Below, piece by piece: positions 1 to 7,579 of a stretch of DNA of 64,000 bases. Under the pieces are notes generated by a model, which searched no databases, was not told the origin of the DNA, and worked only from the letters and a program-made list of their open reading frames with translations. Position 1 is the first letter of the stretch. Each line of letters begins with the position of its first letter. This DNA comes from Nocardia huaxiensis (GTDB lineage Bacteria; Actinomycetota; Actinomycetes; Mycobacteriales; Mycobacteriaceae): NCBI RefSeq assembly GCF_013744875.1, contig NZ_CP059399.1, positions 4,526,001 through 4,590,000 of the forward strand. The letters run 5' to 3'. Made by a program: the position numbers and the translations under genes.

Positions 1-660
<660 letters not shown>

Positions 661-676
661 GCCGGAAGGGTATTCG

Positions 677-1327
677 ATGCGTGTGCAACGCCGGGCGGCC
701 GCGATCATGCTGGCCGCGAGTGCGGGTCTGACCGGAGCGGTACTGCCCGCCACCCTCGCCGCACCGGCGGCGCACGCGACACCCGAAGGCGCTCCGGCGG
801 TGCCCGGCATCGGGGTGATTCCGGCCGCCACCGCCATCGCCGACACCGACGGGCTGGATCCGGCGCTGGCCGCGGCGTATTCGTCGGCCGCGGCGGCCGC
901 GCAGGCCGAAGGCGTGTCCATGTACATCAACTCCGGATACCGCTCGCCGGGGGAGCAGCAGGTGCTGTGGGAGCAGGGATTGGCCACCTACGGCAGTCCC
1001 GACGAAACCCGCAAATGGGTGCTGCCGCCGGAGGAATCGACCCACGTCTCGGGCAAGGCCATCGATGTGGGGCCGCGTTCGGGCGCGCAGTGGCTGGAGG
1101 ACAACGGCTACCGCTGGGGCCTGTGCCGCACCTTCGACAATGAGTGGTGGCATTTCGAGCGGGTCGGGGCGCCGGGTGCGGCGTGCCCGGCGCGGGTGCC
1201 CGACGCCAGTCAGCGCGGTGTGCCCGCACCGCAGCCGGACAATCGCACTGTCGTTGTGCCGCCGGGACTTCCGCCCGAACTGCAGGCGCTGCTCGAGCAG
1301 CTGCTCAGCGGCGGCAGCGTGCGCTGA
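677..1327 (+). CDS. Secreted VanY-type D-alanyl-D-alanine carboxypeptidase (M15B)
   Basis: A 216-residue protein beginning with a signal peptide (RVQRR, a hydrophobic Ala-rich stretch, AHA cleavage site near residue 34). The zinc peptidase core follows: NSGYRSPGEQQ at 85-95, STHVSGKAID at 121-130 and NEWWHFE at 155-161. These give the zinc ligands H123, D130 and H159 and the catalytic E156 expected of M15B enzymes, which trim the terminal D-Ala from peptidoglycan stem peptides outside the membrane. A Pro-rich tail (residues 175-216) follows the domain. The start has GGAAGGG about 10 nt upstream. It lies 16 bp after the fumarase gene and converges on a kinase gene. Cell-wall housekeeping is more likely than vancomycin resistance, since no vanHAX genes are nearby. 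Confidence 0.9.
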   Translation: MRVQRRAAAIMLAASAGLTGAVLPATLAAPAAHATPEGAPAVPGIGVIPAATAIADTDGLDPALAAAYSSAAAAAQAEGVSMYINSGYRSPGEQQVLWEQGLATYGSPDETRKWVLPPEESTHVSGKAIDVGPRSGAQWLEDNGYRWGLCRTFDNEWWHFERVGAPGAACPARVPDASQRGVPAPQPDNRTVVVPPGLPPELQALLEQLLSGGSVR

Positions 1328-1356
1328 CGGACCGCCGGTGCGTGCGGCTTCGCGGG

Positions 1357-2820
1357 TCAGTTGTTGCGGCCGCGCGGGCGACGCCCGTGGCGGTGCGGTT
1401 CCAGCTCCTCGAGGGCGCTGGTGGCCGGTTTGTGCCCGGCCTCAGCGGATTTCAGGTACACGCGCTTGGCCTCATCGGTGCGGCCGAGTGACTTCCATTG
1501 GTCTCCGAGGGCTTTGAGAGCCACCTTGTCGCCGTCCTGTTCGACCTCGCGGTAGAGGATCTCGGCGCGATAGTCGCCCTGGGCCTCGTACACCGCTGCG
1601 AGATAGACCTTTCCGATGATGTGGCCGTGATCGATGTACCGGCGATACCAGTACGCGGCCTGGCCCAGATCGCCGCTCTTCATGAACATGTCGCCGAGGG
1701 TCAGCATGGATACGGTCTCCCCGCTCTCGGCGGCCTTGCGATACCAGCGCTCGGCTTCGCCGCGCGCACCGCGATTCTCGAGCGCGCGGGCCAGGAAGTA
1801 CATGGACAGCGCGTCCTCGGTGTCGGCGGCCTGGCGGAGCAGTCGTTCGGCTTCACCGCGGTCGCCGCGCCGCTGCTGCTCGCGGGCCTGCGCCAGCAGC
1901 CGGTTGACCTCCCCGCGCCGGCGCGCGGCGCTGCTGGACCGCGAATTCTTGCCTGACGTGGCGGACTTCTGCACGGGCGCAGTGGATTTCGCGGTGCGGT
2001 GCGGTCGCGCGGCGAGCAACTGCGTGGCGGCGGGGATGGACGGCCGCGCGCCGGGCTCCCGGTCCATGAGCCGGGTGATGAGTTCGGCGAGCTGCCCCGC
2101 TCGCGCCGGGGCGGGCGCGCTGCTGAAGATCACCGCCTTCATGGTCCCCTGAATGGTGTTGCGGCGGAACGGGGATACGCCCTCCACCGCGTGATAGAGC
2201 GTGACGCCGAGCGAGTACAGGTCCCCGGCCGGGGTGTCGTCACCGTCGATGCGTTCGGGCGCCATGTACTCGAAGGAACCGATGATGCTGTCCTTGGCGG
2301 TGAGCGTGTGATCCGAATGATGCCGGGCGGTACCGAAATCCGTGAGCAGCACCTCACCCGCACCGGTGAGCAGAATATTGCCGGGTTTGATATCGCGGTG
2401 CACGATACCCAGTTCGTGTGCCGCGCGTAGCGCCTCCAGCAGCGCCGCGGCGACCCCGGTGGCCTCCTCGACGCTCACCGGCCCGTCGGCGTCGAGTCGC
2501 TGTTTGAGTGAGCGTCCCGTCACCAGCCCCATGACGATCCACGGCACACCGCTCTCGGTGACGACATCGTGAACCGACACGATATTCGGATGATGGCGCA
2601 GCCGTGCGGCATTGCGAGCCTCACGTTCGGCGCGGGCGACCCGTTCGGCGTGCTGCTCCGCCGATTCGGACTGCGGCAGCAGCACCTCCTTGACGGCCAC
2701 GTCCACGCGCAGCTGCTCGTCATGGGCCCGCCAGACCGTCCCGAAGCCTCCACTCCCCAGCTGCTCGATCAAGCGATACCGTCCGGCGAGTATCCACCCC
2801 GGCCGCCTCTGCCCCGACAT
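1357..2820 (-). CDS. Cytosolic Ser/Thr protein kinase with C-terminal Sel1/TPR-like repeats
   Basis: A Hanks-type kinase domain fills residues ~12-275: glycine loop LGSGGFGTVW, VAVKEV lysine (K44), HRDIKPGNILL catalytic loop, TDFGTARHH and EYMAPERI. After an Arg/Ser-rich linker (~280-320) come about five helical repeats such as AERWYRKAAESGETVSMLTLGDMF, of Sel1/TPR type, expected to bind partner proteins. No transmembrane helix is visible, so the kinase should act in the cytosol, unlike the other three kinases in this window. The ATG at 2820 is preferred over one 12 nt upstream because GGGAG lies just ahead of it. The substrate is unknown. Confidence 0.9.
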   Translation of the reverse strand: MSGQRRPGWILAGRYRLIEQLGSGGFGTVWRAHDEQLRVDVAVKEVLLPQSESAEQHAERVARAEREARNAARLRHHPNIVSVHDVVTESGVPWIVMGLVTGRSLKQRLDADGPVSVEEATGVAAALLEALRAAHELGIVHRDIKPGNILLTGAGEVLLTDFGTARHHSDHTLTAKDSIIGSFEYMAPERIDGDDTPAGDLYSLGVTLYHAVEGVSPFRRNTIQGTMKAVIFSSAPAPARAGQLAELITRLMDREPGARPSIPAATQLLAARPHRTAKSTAPVQKSATSGKNSRSSSAARRRGEVNRLLAQAREQQRRGDRGEAERLLRQAADTEDALSMYFLARALENRGARGEAERWYRKAAESGETVSMLTLGDMFMKSGDLGQAAYWYRRYIDHGHIIGKVYLAAVYEAQGDYRAEILYREVEQDGDKVALKALGDQWKSLGRTDEAKRVYLKSAEAGHKPATSALEELEPHRHGRRPRGRNN

Positions 2821-2832
2821 GCAGGCTCCCAA

Positions 2833-2920
2833 CGGTTCTCCCTGTCCCGGCGACTTTCGGAACGAGTCAACGGTACTCGAAGCGGTCGGGTGCGGGCTCC
2901 GGGTGGTGATCGCACGCCCA
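2833..2920. other. Intergenic space between divergent kinase leader and MMPL terminator
   Basis: This stretch holds the promoter region of the kinase read on the minus strand. I see no gene and no clear operator. Confidence 0.4.
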
Positions 2921-2956
2921 CTGATGCGGCCCCCGCGCGGGCAGGGGCCGCATCAG
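2921..2956 (-). terminator. Hairpin terminator of the MMPL gene
   Basis: Perfect 13-bp stem (2921-2933 paired with 2944-2956, loop of 10) starting 4 nt after the MMPL stop codon. It has no T-run, like many actinobacterial terminators. Confidence 0.75.
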
Positions 2957-2960
2957 GTGG

Positions 2961-5021
2961 TCAGATCCGTGCCGGTTCCGGTGCGGGTTCGACCGGCTCG
3001 GGCGGTTGCGCGGCCCGCCGCGACAGCGCGGAGGGCCACCACACCCGGTCACCCGCGAGCAGCGTGAGCGCGGGCACCAGGATCGACCGCACCAGCAACG
3101 TGTCGAGCAGTACGCCGAAGGCGACCGTGAACCCGATCTGCGCCAGGGACACCAGCGGCAGTGTCACCAGTACGGCGAAGGTGGCGGCGAGGACGATGCC
3201 CGCCGAGGTGATCACGCCGCCGGTCACCGACAGGCTGCGCAGGATGCCGGCGCGGGTGCCGGCCTGCAGCGCTTCCTCGCGGGCGCGGCTCATGAGGAAG
3301 ATGTTGTAGTCCACGCCGAGCGCGACCAGGAACAGGAAGGCCAGCAGTACCAGGCCGGGGTCCAGGCCGTTGAAGGCGAAGACGTGCTCGAACAGGAAAA
3401 TGCTTGCGCCCAGGGCGGATCCGAAGGACAGCACCACGGTCAGCACCAGTCCGATCGGGGCGGCCAGGGAGCGCAGCAGCAACCCGAGCACGGCGGTGAC
3501 GACCAGCAGCACCAGCGGCAGCACCACGGTGCGGTCGCGGGATGACGCCTCGGCGATATCGAGTTCGGCCGCGCTGGGGCCGCCGACAACCGTGCCGGGA
3601 GCCACCTGTGCGAGACCGGTGCGCAGCCGTTCGATGGTGGCGTGCTCGCCGGCCGAATCGGCGGGGTCCACCGGAATCGCGGTGATCTCACCGAATTCCG
3701 GTCCGGTGCGGCCCAATTCGGCCGCGCCGATCCCGGGATCGGCTTCGATCGCGCGCAGTACCGCGTCGCGGGATTCATTGCGCGCCATGACCGTCAGCGG
3801 TGTGCCGGCGCGCTCCGGGAAGTGCTCGGTCAGCACCGCCTGTCCCGCAACCGATTCCGGAGTCCGCACGAACTGATCCGCCCGCGACAGGGCCGCAGTG
3901 TTGCCGAGCAGGCCCAGGGTGAGCAGCCCCAGCACCACGATCGAGGAGGCGGCCGCGGCGATCGGCCGGCGAGCGATGGTCGCCCCCACTCGATCCCAGA
4001 CCCCGGTGTGCGCGATCGCCACGGTGTCCACGCGCGGGATACGCGGCCAGAAGATCCAGCGCCCGCACACCACCAGCAGTGCCGGGAACAGCGTCACCAT
4101 GACCGCCAGCGTGCACACGATGCCCGCCGCACCCACCGGCCCCATCCCGGCGGCATTATTCATATCCGCGGCCAGCAGGCAGAGCAGGCCGATGCTCACG
4201 GTGGCGGCCGACGCGGCGATGGCCGGGACCGAATTGCGCAGCGCCGCCAGCATGGCCGTGCCGACATTCGAATGGTGATGCAGCTCTTCGCGATAGCGCG
4301 CCACGATGAGCAGCGCGTAGTCGGTGCCGACGCCGAACACCAGAATGGTGAGCACCGCCGCGCTCTGATCGTTGACGGTGATGTCGAAGGCTTTCACCAG
4401 GCCGTACACCGCCGCCATGGACGCGATATTCGCCCCCGCCACCGAGATGAGCGGGATGAGCCACAGCAGCGGACTGCGGTAGGTGAGCAGCAGAATGACC
4501 GCCACCACCAGCACCGTCGCCAGCAGCAGCTGTTCGTCGATGCCCTCGAACGCGCCCTCGAAATCGGCTTGCAGGCCGCCGGGTCCGGTGACCTGCACCG
4601 ACAGCCCGTCCGGGTGCTCGGTGAGCCGGGAGCGGAAGTCCTCGATGTATTCGGCTGCCTCACCGTGTGATTGGTCCACGAGCACCGGGTACATGAGCGC
4701 TTTTCCGTCGGCGGAGGCGAGTGGCCGGTCCGGGCCGGCGCCGTTGCCGTATGCGGCCGTCAAGGTGTCGAATTGCTGTGTGGCCGTGGCTTTGTCGGCA
4801 TCGGTGAGCCCGGAGTCGCGCTCGTACACCACGATGAACACATTCGATGTCCCGCCTGGCAGCAATGCCTCCAGTTCGGCCACCATGGTCGATTGGGCGG
4901 ACGCGGGCAGGTAGTCGGTTTCCTTGTCGGACTTCACATCATCGAGCGATCCGGCCCACGGTGTGAGCGCGGCCAGCACCGCGATCCACAGGCCGATCAG
5001 CAGCCAAGCTCTTCGTTTCAC
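2961..5021 (-). CDS. MMPL family membrane transporter
   Basis: A 686-residue RND/MMPL protein. It opens with a TM helix (AWLLIGLWIAVLAALTPWA), then a first periplasmic domain (~30-170) and a block of TM helices including LLATVLVVAVILLLTYRSP and the MMPL signature region VLTILVFGVGTDYALLIVARYREEL. A second periplasmic domain and a second TM block (VLLAFLFLVALGVDYNIFLMSRAREE) follow. The duplicated GxGxDYxLxxxxR/GVDYNIFL motifs carry the Asp-Tyr pairs of the proton relay. MMPL proteins export lipids, siderophores or drugs; the substrate here is unknown. The GTG at 5021 is chosen because GGGGAG lies 8 nt upstream and the first TM helix follows immediately, although the frame is open to 5453. It is divergent from a two-component system, which probably controls it. 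Confidence 0.92.
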   Translation of the reverse strand: MKRRAWLLIGLWIAVLAALTPWAGSLDDVKSDKETDYLPASAQSTMVAELEALLPGGTSNVFIVVYERDSGLTDADKATATQQFDTLTAAYGNGAGPDRPLASADGKALMYPVLVDQSHGEAAEYIEDFRSRLTEHPDGLSVQVTGPGGLQADFEGAFEGIDEQLLLATVLVVAVILLLTYRSPLLWLIPLISVAGANIASMAAVYGLVKAFDITVNDQSAAVLTILVFGVGTDYALLIVARYREELHHHSNVGTAMLAALRNSVPAIAASAATVSIGLLCLLAADMNNAAGMGPVGAAGIVCTLAVMVTLFPALLVVCGRWIFWPRIPRVDTVAIAHTGVWDRVGATIARRPIAAAASSIVVLGLLTLGLLGNTAALSRADQFVRTPESVAGQAVLTEHFPERAGTPLTVMARNESRDAVLRAIEADPGIGAAELGRTGPEFGEITAIPVDPADSAGEHATIERLRTGLAQVAPGTVVGGPSAAELDIAEASSRDRTVVLPLVLLVVTAVLGLLLRSLAAPIGLVLTVVLSFGSALGASIFLFEHVFAFNGLDPGLVLLAFLFLVALGVDYNIFLMSRAREEALQAGTRAGILRSLSVTGGVITSAGIVLAATFAVLVTLPLVSLAQIGFTVAFGVLLDTLLVRSILVPALTLLAGDRVWWPSALSRRAAQPPEPVEPAPEPARI

Positions 5022-5106
5022 CTTCCTGTCTCCCCTCGGAACGGGCGATCCCGGTAAGCCTCGCGAGATCCGGCGGCGATTGCGTCCGCCCGGGGAGGGC
5101 TGTTCG

Positions 5107-5128
5107 GCGTACTCCGCGCGGAGTACGC
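5107..5128. promoter_or_regulatory. 22-bp perfect palindrome, candidate operator
   Basis: GCGTACTCCGC followed by its exact reverse complement, in the divergent spacer between the MMPL and histidine kinase starts. It ends 19 bp before the kinase gene's -10-like box (5148-5153), so it overlaps where that promoter's -35 would be. The adjacent LuxR-type response regulator is the obvious candidate ligand; that link is inference. Confidence 0.6.
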
Positions 5129-5147
5129 GCGGCCGATCCGATTCCCG

Positions 5148-5153
5148 CACAAT
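5148..5153 (+). promoter_or_regulatory. -10-like box (CACAAT) for leaderless start at 5161
   Basis: The hexamer is separated by 7 nt from the ATG at 5161, the spacing seen at the other leaderless genes here. The first base deviates from TANNNT. Confidence 0.4.
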
Positions 5154-5160
5154 GACTGGA

Positions 5161-6339
5161 ATGCGAAGACAGTGGCTGGCGGACGGGTTGCTGACGGCCG
5201 TGCTGCTGCTCGGCGGGCTGTGCGCTTCGGCAGGGCTGTCCGGACCGCCCGGGCCCGTCGACATTCTGGAGTCACCGCGCCCGTTCGGCCTGCTGGGCGC
5301 ACTGCTGCTGGCCGCCGCGACGCTGCCGCTGGTGGCGCGCCGGCGGGCGCCCCTGGCGGTGCTGGCCGCGCATCTGGTGGCGGCGATTCCGTACCACGCC
5401 CTGGAGTTCCAGCACGAGGTCGTGGTTCCGGCGACGATCGTGGCGCTGTACACCGCCGCCCGCTACGGCAACCGGCGGCGCACCCTGCTCATCATCACCG
5501 GGGTCGTCACCTTCGGCCTTCTCGGCATCCTGACCTCACGGCGCGGCGGTGAGAATGTCGCGCTCGAAGCGTTCGGGGCCATCGGCTGGATCGTGCTCGC
5601 CTGCGTGGCGGGGGAGGCCGTACGCCTGCAACGGGCCTACGTCGCCGAAGCCCTCGATCGTGCCGAGCGGGCCGAACGCAGCCGCGACGAGGAAGCGCGC
5701 CGCCAGGTCGCCGAGGAACGCCTGCGCATCGCCCGCGATCTGCACGACCTGCTCGCGCACACCATCACCGTGATCCAGGTGCAGGCCGGCGTGGCCTCGC
5801 ACCTGGTGTCCGAGGGGCAGTCCGATCGCGAAACCCTCACGGCCGCACTGGATACCATTGCCGACGCCTGCTCGGACGCGCGGGCGGAGCTGACCGCTAC
5901 CGTCGGGGTCCTGCGTGCGCCCACGGACGAGCCGCGCGGGCCGCTGCCCTCCCTCGCGCAGCTGCCGAACCTCGCGGAGCCGGCCGAAGTCGCCGGAGTC
6001 ACTGTGGAATTCACCATCACGGGGGCGGTCCGACCGCTGCCGCCGACCGTCGAGCTGGTGGGCTACCGCATCGTTCAGGAGGCGCTGACCAATATCGCCA
6101 AGCACGCCAAGGCATCTCGAGCCGAAGTCGCACTCGACTATCGGGCGGATCGCCTGGTGGTCCGGGTGGCCGACGACGGCCCGGACGCCGCCGCGGTCGA
6201 CCGGAAGGCGCACGGCCGGGGGTTCGGCGTCCGCGGCATGATCGAACGCGCCGAGGCGGTCGGCGGCCGAGTGGAGATCGCTTCCGGTGCAACGGGGTTC
6301 ACGGTCCGTGCACACCTGCCGGTCACGGGTGCGGCATGA
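5161..6339 (+). CDS. Sensor histidine kinase (HisKA_3 type)
   Basis: A 392-residue sensor with a membrane N-terminus: hydrophobic segments at ~8-25, ~40-58, ~65-90, ~95-112 and ~120-145. A short coiled linker leads to the NarL-class dimerisation/phosphoacceptor motif RIARDLHDLLAHTITVIQ with the phosphorylated His near residue 195. The ATPase domain follows (N box YRIVQEALTNIAKHAKAS, then VRVADDGPD and GFGVRGMIERAEAVGG). Its stop overlaps the response regulator start (ATGA), so the two are co-translated. The stimulus is not predictable; the divergent MMPL gene suggests an envelope or efflux role. An ATG at 5152 in the same frame is an alternative start. Confidence 0.92.
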   Translation: MRRQWLADGLLTAVLLLGGLCASAGLSGPPGPVDILESPRPFGLLGALLLAAATLPLVARRRAPLAVLAAHLVAAIPYHALEFQHEVVVPATIVALYTAARYGNRRRTLLIITGVVTFGLLGILTSRRGGENVALEAFGAIGWIVLACVAGEAVRLQRAYVAEALDRAERAERSRDEEARRQVAEERLRIARDLHDLLAHTITVIQVQAGVASHLVSEGQSDRETLTAALDTIADACSDARAELTATVGVLRAPTDEPRGPLPSLAQLPNLAEPAEVAGVTVEFTITGAVRPLPPTVELVGYRIVQEALTNIAKHAKASRAEVALDYRADRLVVRVADDGPDAAAVDRKAHGRGFGVRGMIERAEAVGGRVEIASGATGFTVRAHLPVTGAA

Positions 6340-6992
6340 TCCGAGTGCTGCTGGCCGATGATCAGGCGCTGGTTCGCGGCGCCTTCGCGCTCCTGGTCGC
6401 CTCGGCCCCCGATATGGAGGTGGTGGGGGAGGCCGCCACGGGGCGGGAAGCCGTTGCGCTGGCGCGTAGTTCGCGCGCCGATGTGGTGGTCATGGATATC
6501 CGCATGCCCGATCTGGACGGCATCGCGGCCACCGCCCTGATCGCCGAGGACGAGAATCTCGCCGGGGTGCGGGTATTGGTGCTCACCACCTACGACACCG
6601 ACGACAATGTGCTGGCCGCGCTGCGGGCCGGTGCGAGCGGGTTCCTCATCAAGGACACCAAACCGGCCGCGCTGCTGGAGGCCATCCGTACGGTGGCCGC
6701 GGGGGAGGCACTGCTGTCGCCGAGCGCCACCGCGGCTGTGATCGCCCGTGTCCGTGCCACTCCCGATCCGGCGCCGCGCCCGGCGCTGGACGCGCTCACC
6801 GATCGCGAACTGGACGTTCTCGTCCGCATTGCCCGGGGGCTCACCAATGCCGAGATCGCCGAGAACCTCACGGTCAGCCCGCTCACGGTGAAGACGCATG
6901 TCAGTCGAATCCTCGCGAAACTCCTTGCCCGCGACCGGGTCCAGCTGGTCATCGCGGCCTACGAGGCAGGGCTGATCACACCGACCGGTTGA
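6336..6992 (+). CDS. NarL/FixJ-family response regulator
   Basis: A 218-residue two-domain regulator. The receiver domain (1-~120) shows the acidic pair DD at 8-9, phosphoacceptor D54 in VVMDIRMPDLDG and the conserved lysine in GFLIKDTKP. A LuxR-type HTH (~150-212) reads LTDRELDVLVRIARGLTNAEIAENLTVSPLTVKTHVSRIL in successive helices. It is the cognate partner of the overlapping histidine kinase gene. Its likely target is the palindrome at 5107-5128 between the kinase and MMPL genes; this is inferred from position only. Confidence 0.93.
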   Translation: MIRVLLADDQALVRGAFALLVASAPDMEVVGEAATGREAVALARSSRADVVVMDIRMPDLDGIAATALIAEDENLAGVRVLVLTTYDTDDNVLAALRAGASGFLIKDTKPAALLEAIRTVAAGEALLSPSATAAVIARVRATPDPAPRPALDALTDRELDVLVRIARGLTNAEIAENLTVSPLTVKTHVSRILAKLLARDRVQLVIAAYEAGLITPTG

Positions 6993-7067
6993 CATCTCAA
7001 CCCATATTTTCGGCCGATCCGCCGAATCCGCACCGCATCTCGTTTACCCTGGTCGCGCACGGAACGT

Positions 7068-7085
7068 GTTGTGCGTCAGCACAAC
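7068..7085. repeat. 7-bp inverted repeat, 4-nt loop
   Basis: GTTGTGC and GCACAAC flank GTCA in the 225-nt spacer after the response regulator. It has no T-tail; it could be a weak terminator or an operator for the small membrane protein gene. The rest of the spacer (6993-7217) shows no gene. Confidence 0.35.
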
Positions 7086-7217
7086 CCGGCAGACCGTGCC
7101 GCGCACCCTGATGAACGGATGGCACCGGACACCTCGATGTCCCCTCATTCACCGCTGCGCAGAGTTCACTGGTTCGGCATTCTTGAGCACGGCACACTTC
7201 TAGCAACGGAGGCATTG

Positions 7218-7484
7218 GTGGGCAGGCAGGCCAGGAAACCGCAACGCGCCGGATACGGCACCCTCGCCCGCCAACGACCGCCCATTCGCCGCATCGCCCG
7301 CCCCGCACCACCGCGCGACGATGTCTGCAATCCCGCCTGGCTGCTCCTCGAACTGCCCACCGCGCTGCTGCTGGCCGTCTTCGTCGGCACCGGCTGGCTC
7401 GGCTACATCCAGACCTCGGGCACCCCGGCCCAGCCGCGCCCGGCGGTCGTGGTGCCGGTGGAGGAGCATCCCGAAGGGCGCTGA
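7218..7484 (+). CDS. Small single-pass membrane protein, unknown function
   Basis: An 88-residue protein starting at GTG 7218, chosen because GGAGG at 7208-7212 lies 5 nt upstream; the frame is open further 5'. The N-terminal half is basic and Pro/Arg-rich (RQRPPIRRIARPAPP). One TM helix follows (WLLLELPTALLLAVFVGTGWLGYI, ~48-70) and a short Pro/Val-rich outer tail ends it. The positive-inside rule places the N-terminus in the cytosol. I do not recognise the family. It stands alone between a two-component system and the STAND genes. Confidence 0.65.
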   Translation: MGRQARKPQRAGYGTLARQRPPIRRIARPAPPRDDVCNPAWLLLELPTALLLAVFVGTGWLGYIQTSGTPAQPRPAVVVPVEEHPEGR

Positions 7485-7540
7485 GGCGGCGTCTCGCGCC
7501 ACGGTGAACCGGCCGGGATGTTCCACTAATCGGGTGCCCG

Positions 7541-7579
7541 GCTGGCGCATAACGCGGTCCGCGAGATCATGGACGCGTG
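7541..7579 (+). promoter_or_regulatory. Conserved 39-nt leader upstream of the first STAND gene
   Basis: This 39-nt stretch ending at the GTG start matches 10917-10955 before the second STAND gene at 31 of 39 positions. The shared core CGAGATCATGG contains GATCAT placed 6 nt before GTG, which fits a -10 element of a leaderless promoter. Confidence 0.55.

Noticed and set aside
677..1327. Vancomycin resistance gene
   Set aside because: The protein is VanY-like, but no vanH/A/X or vanRS genes accompany it; a housekeeping wall carboxypeptidase is more likely.
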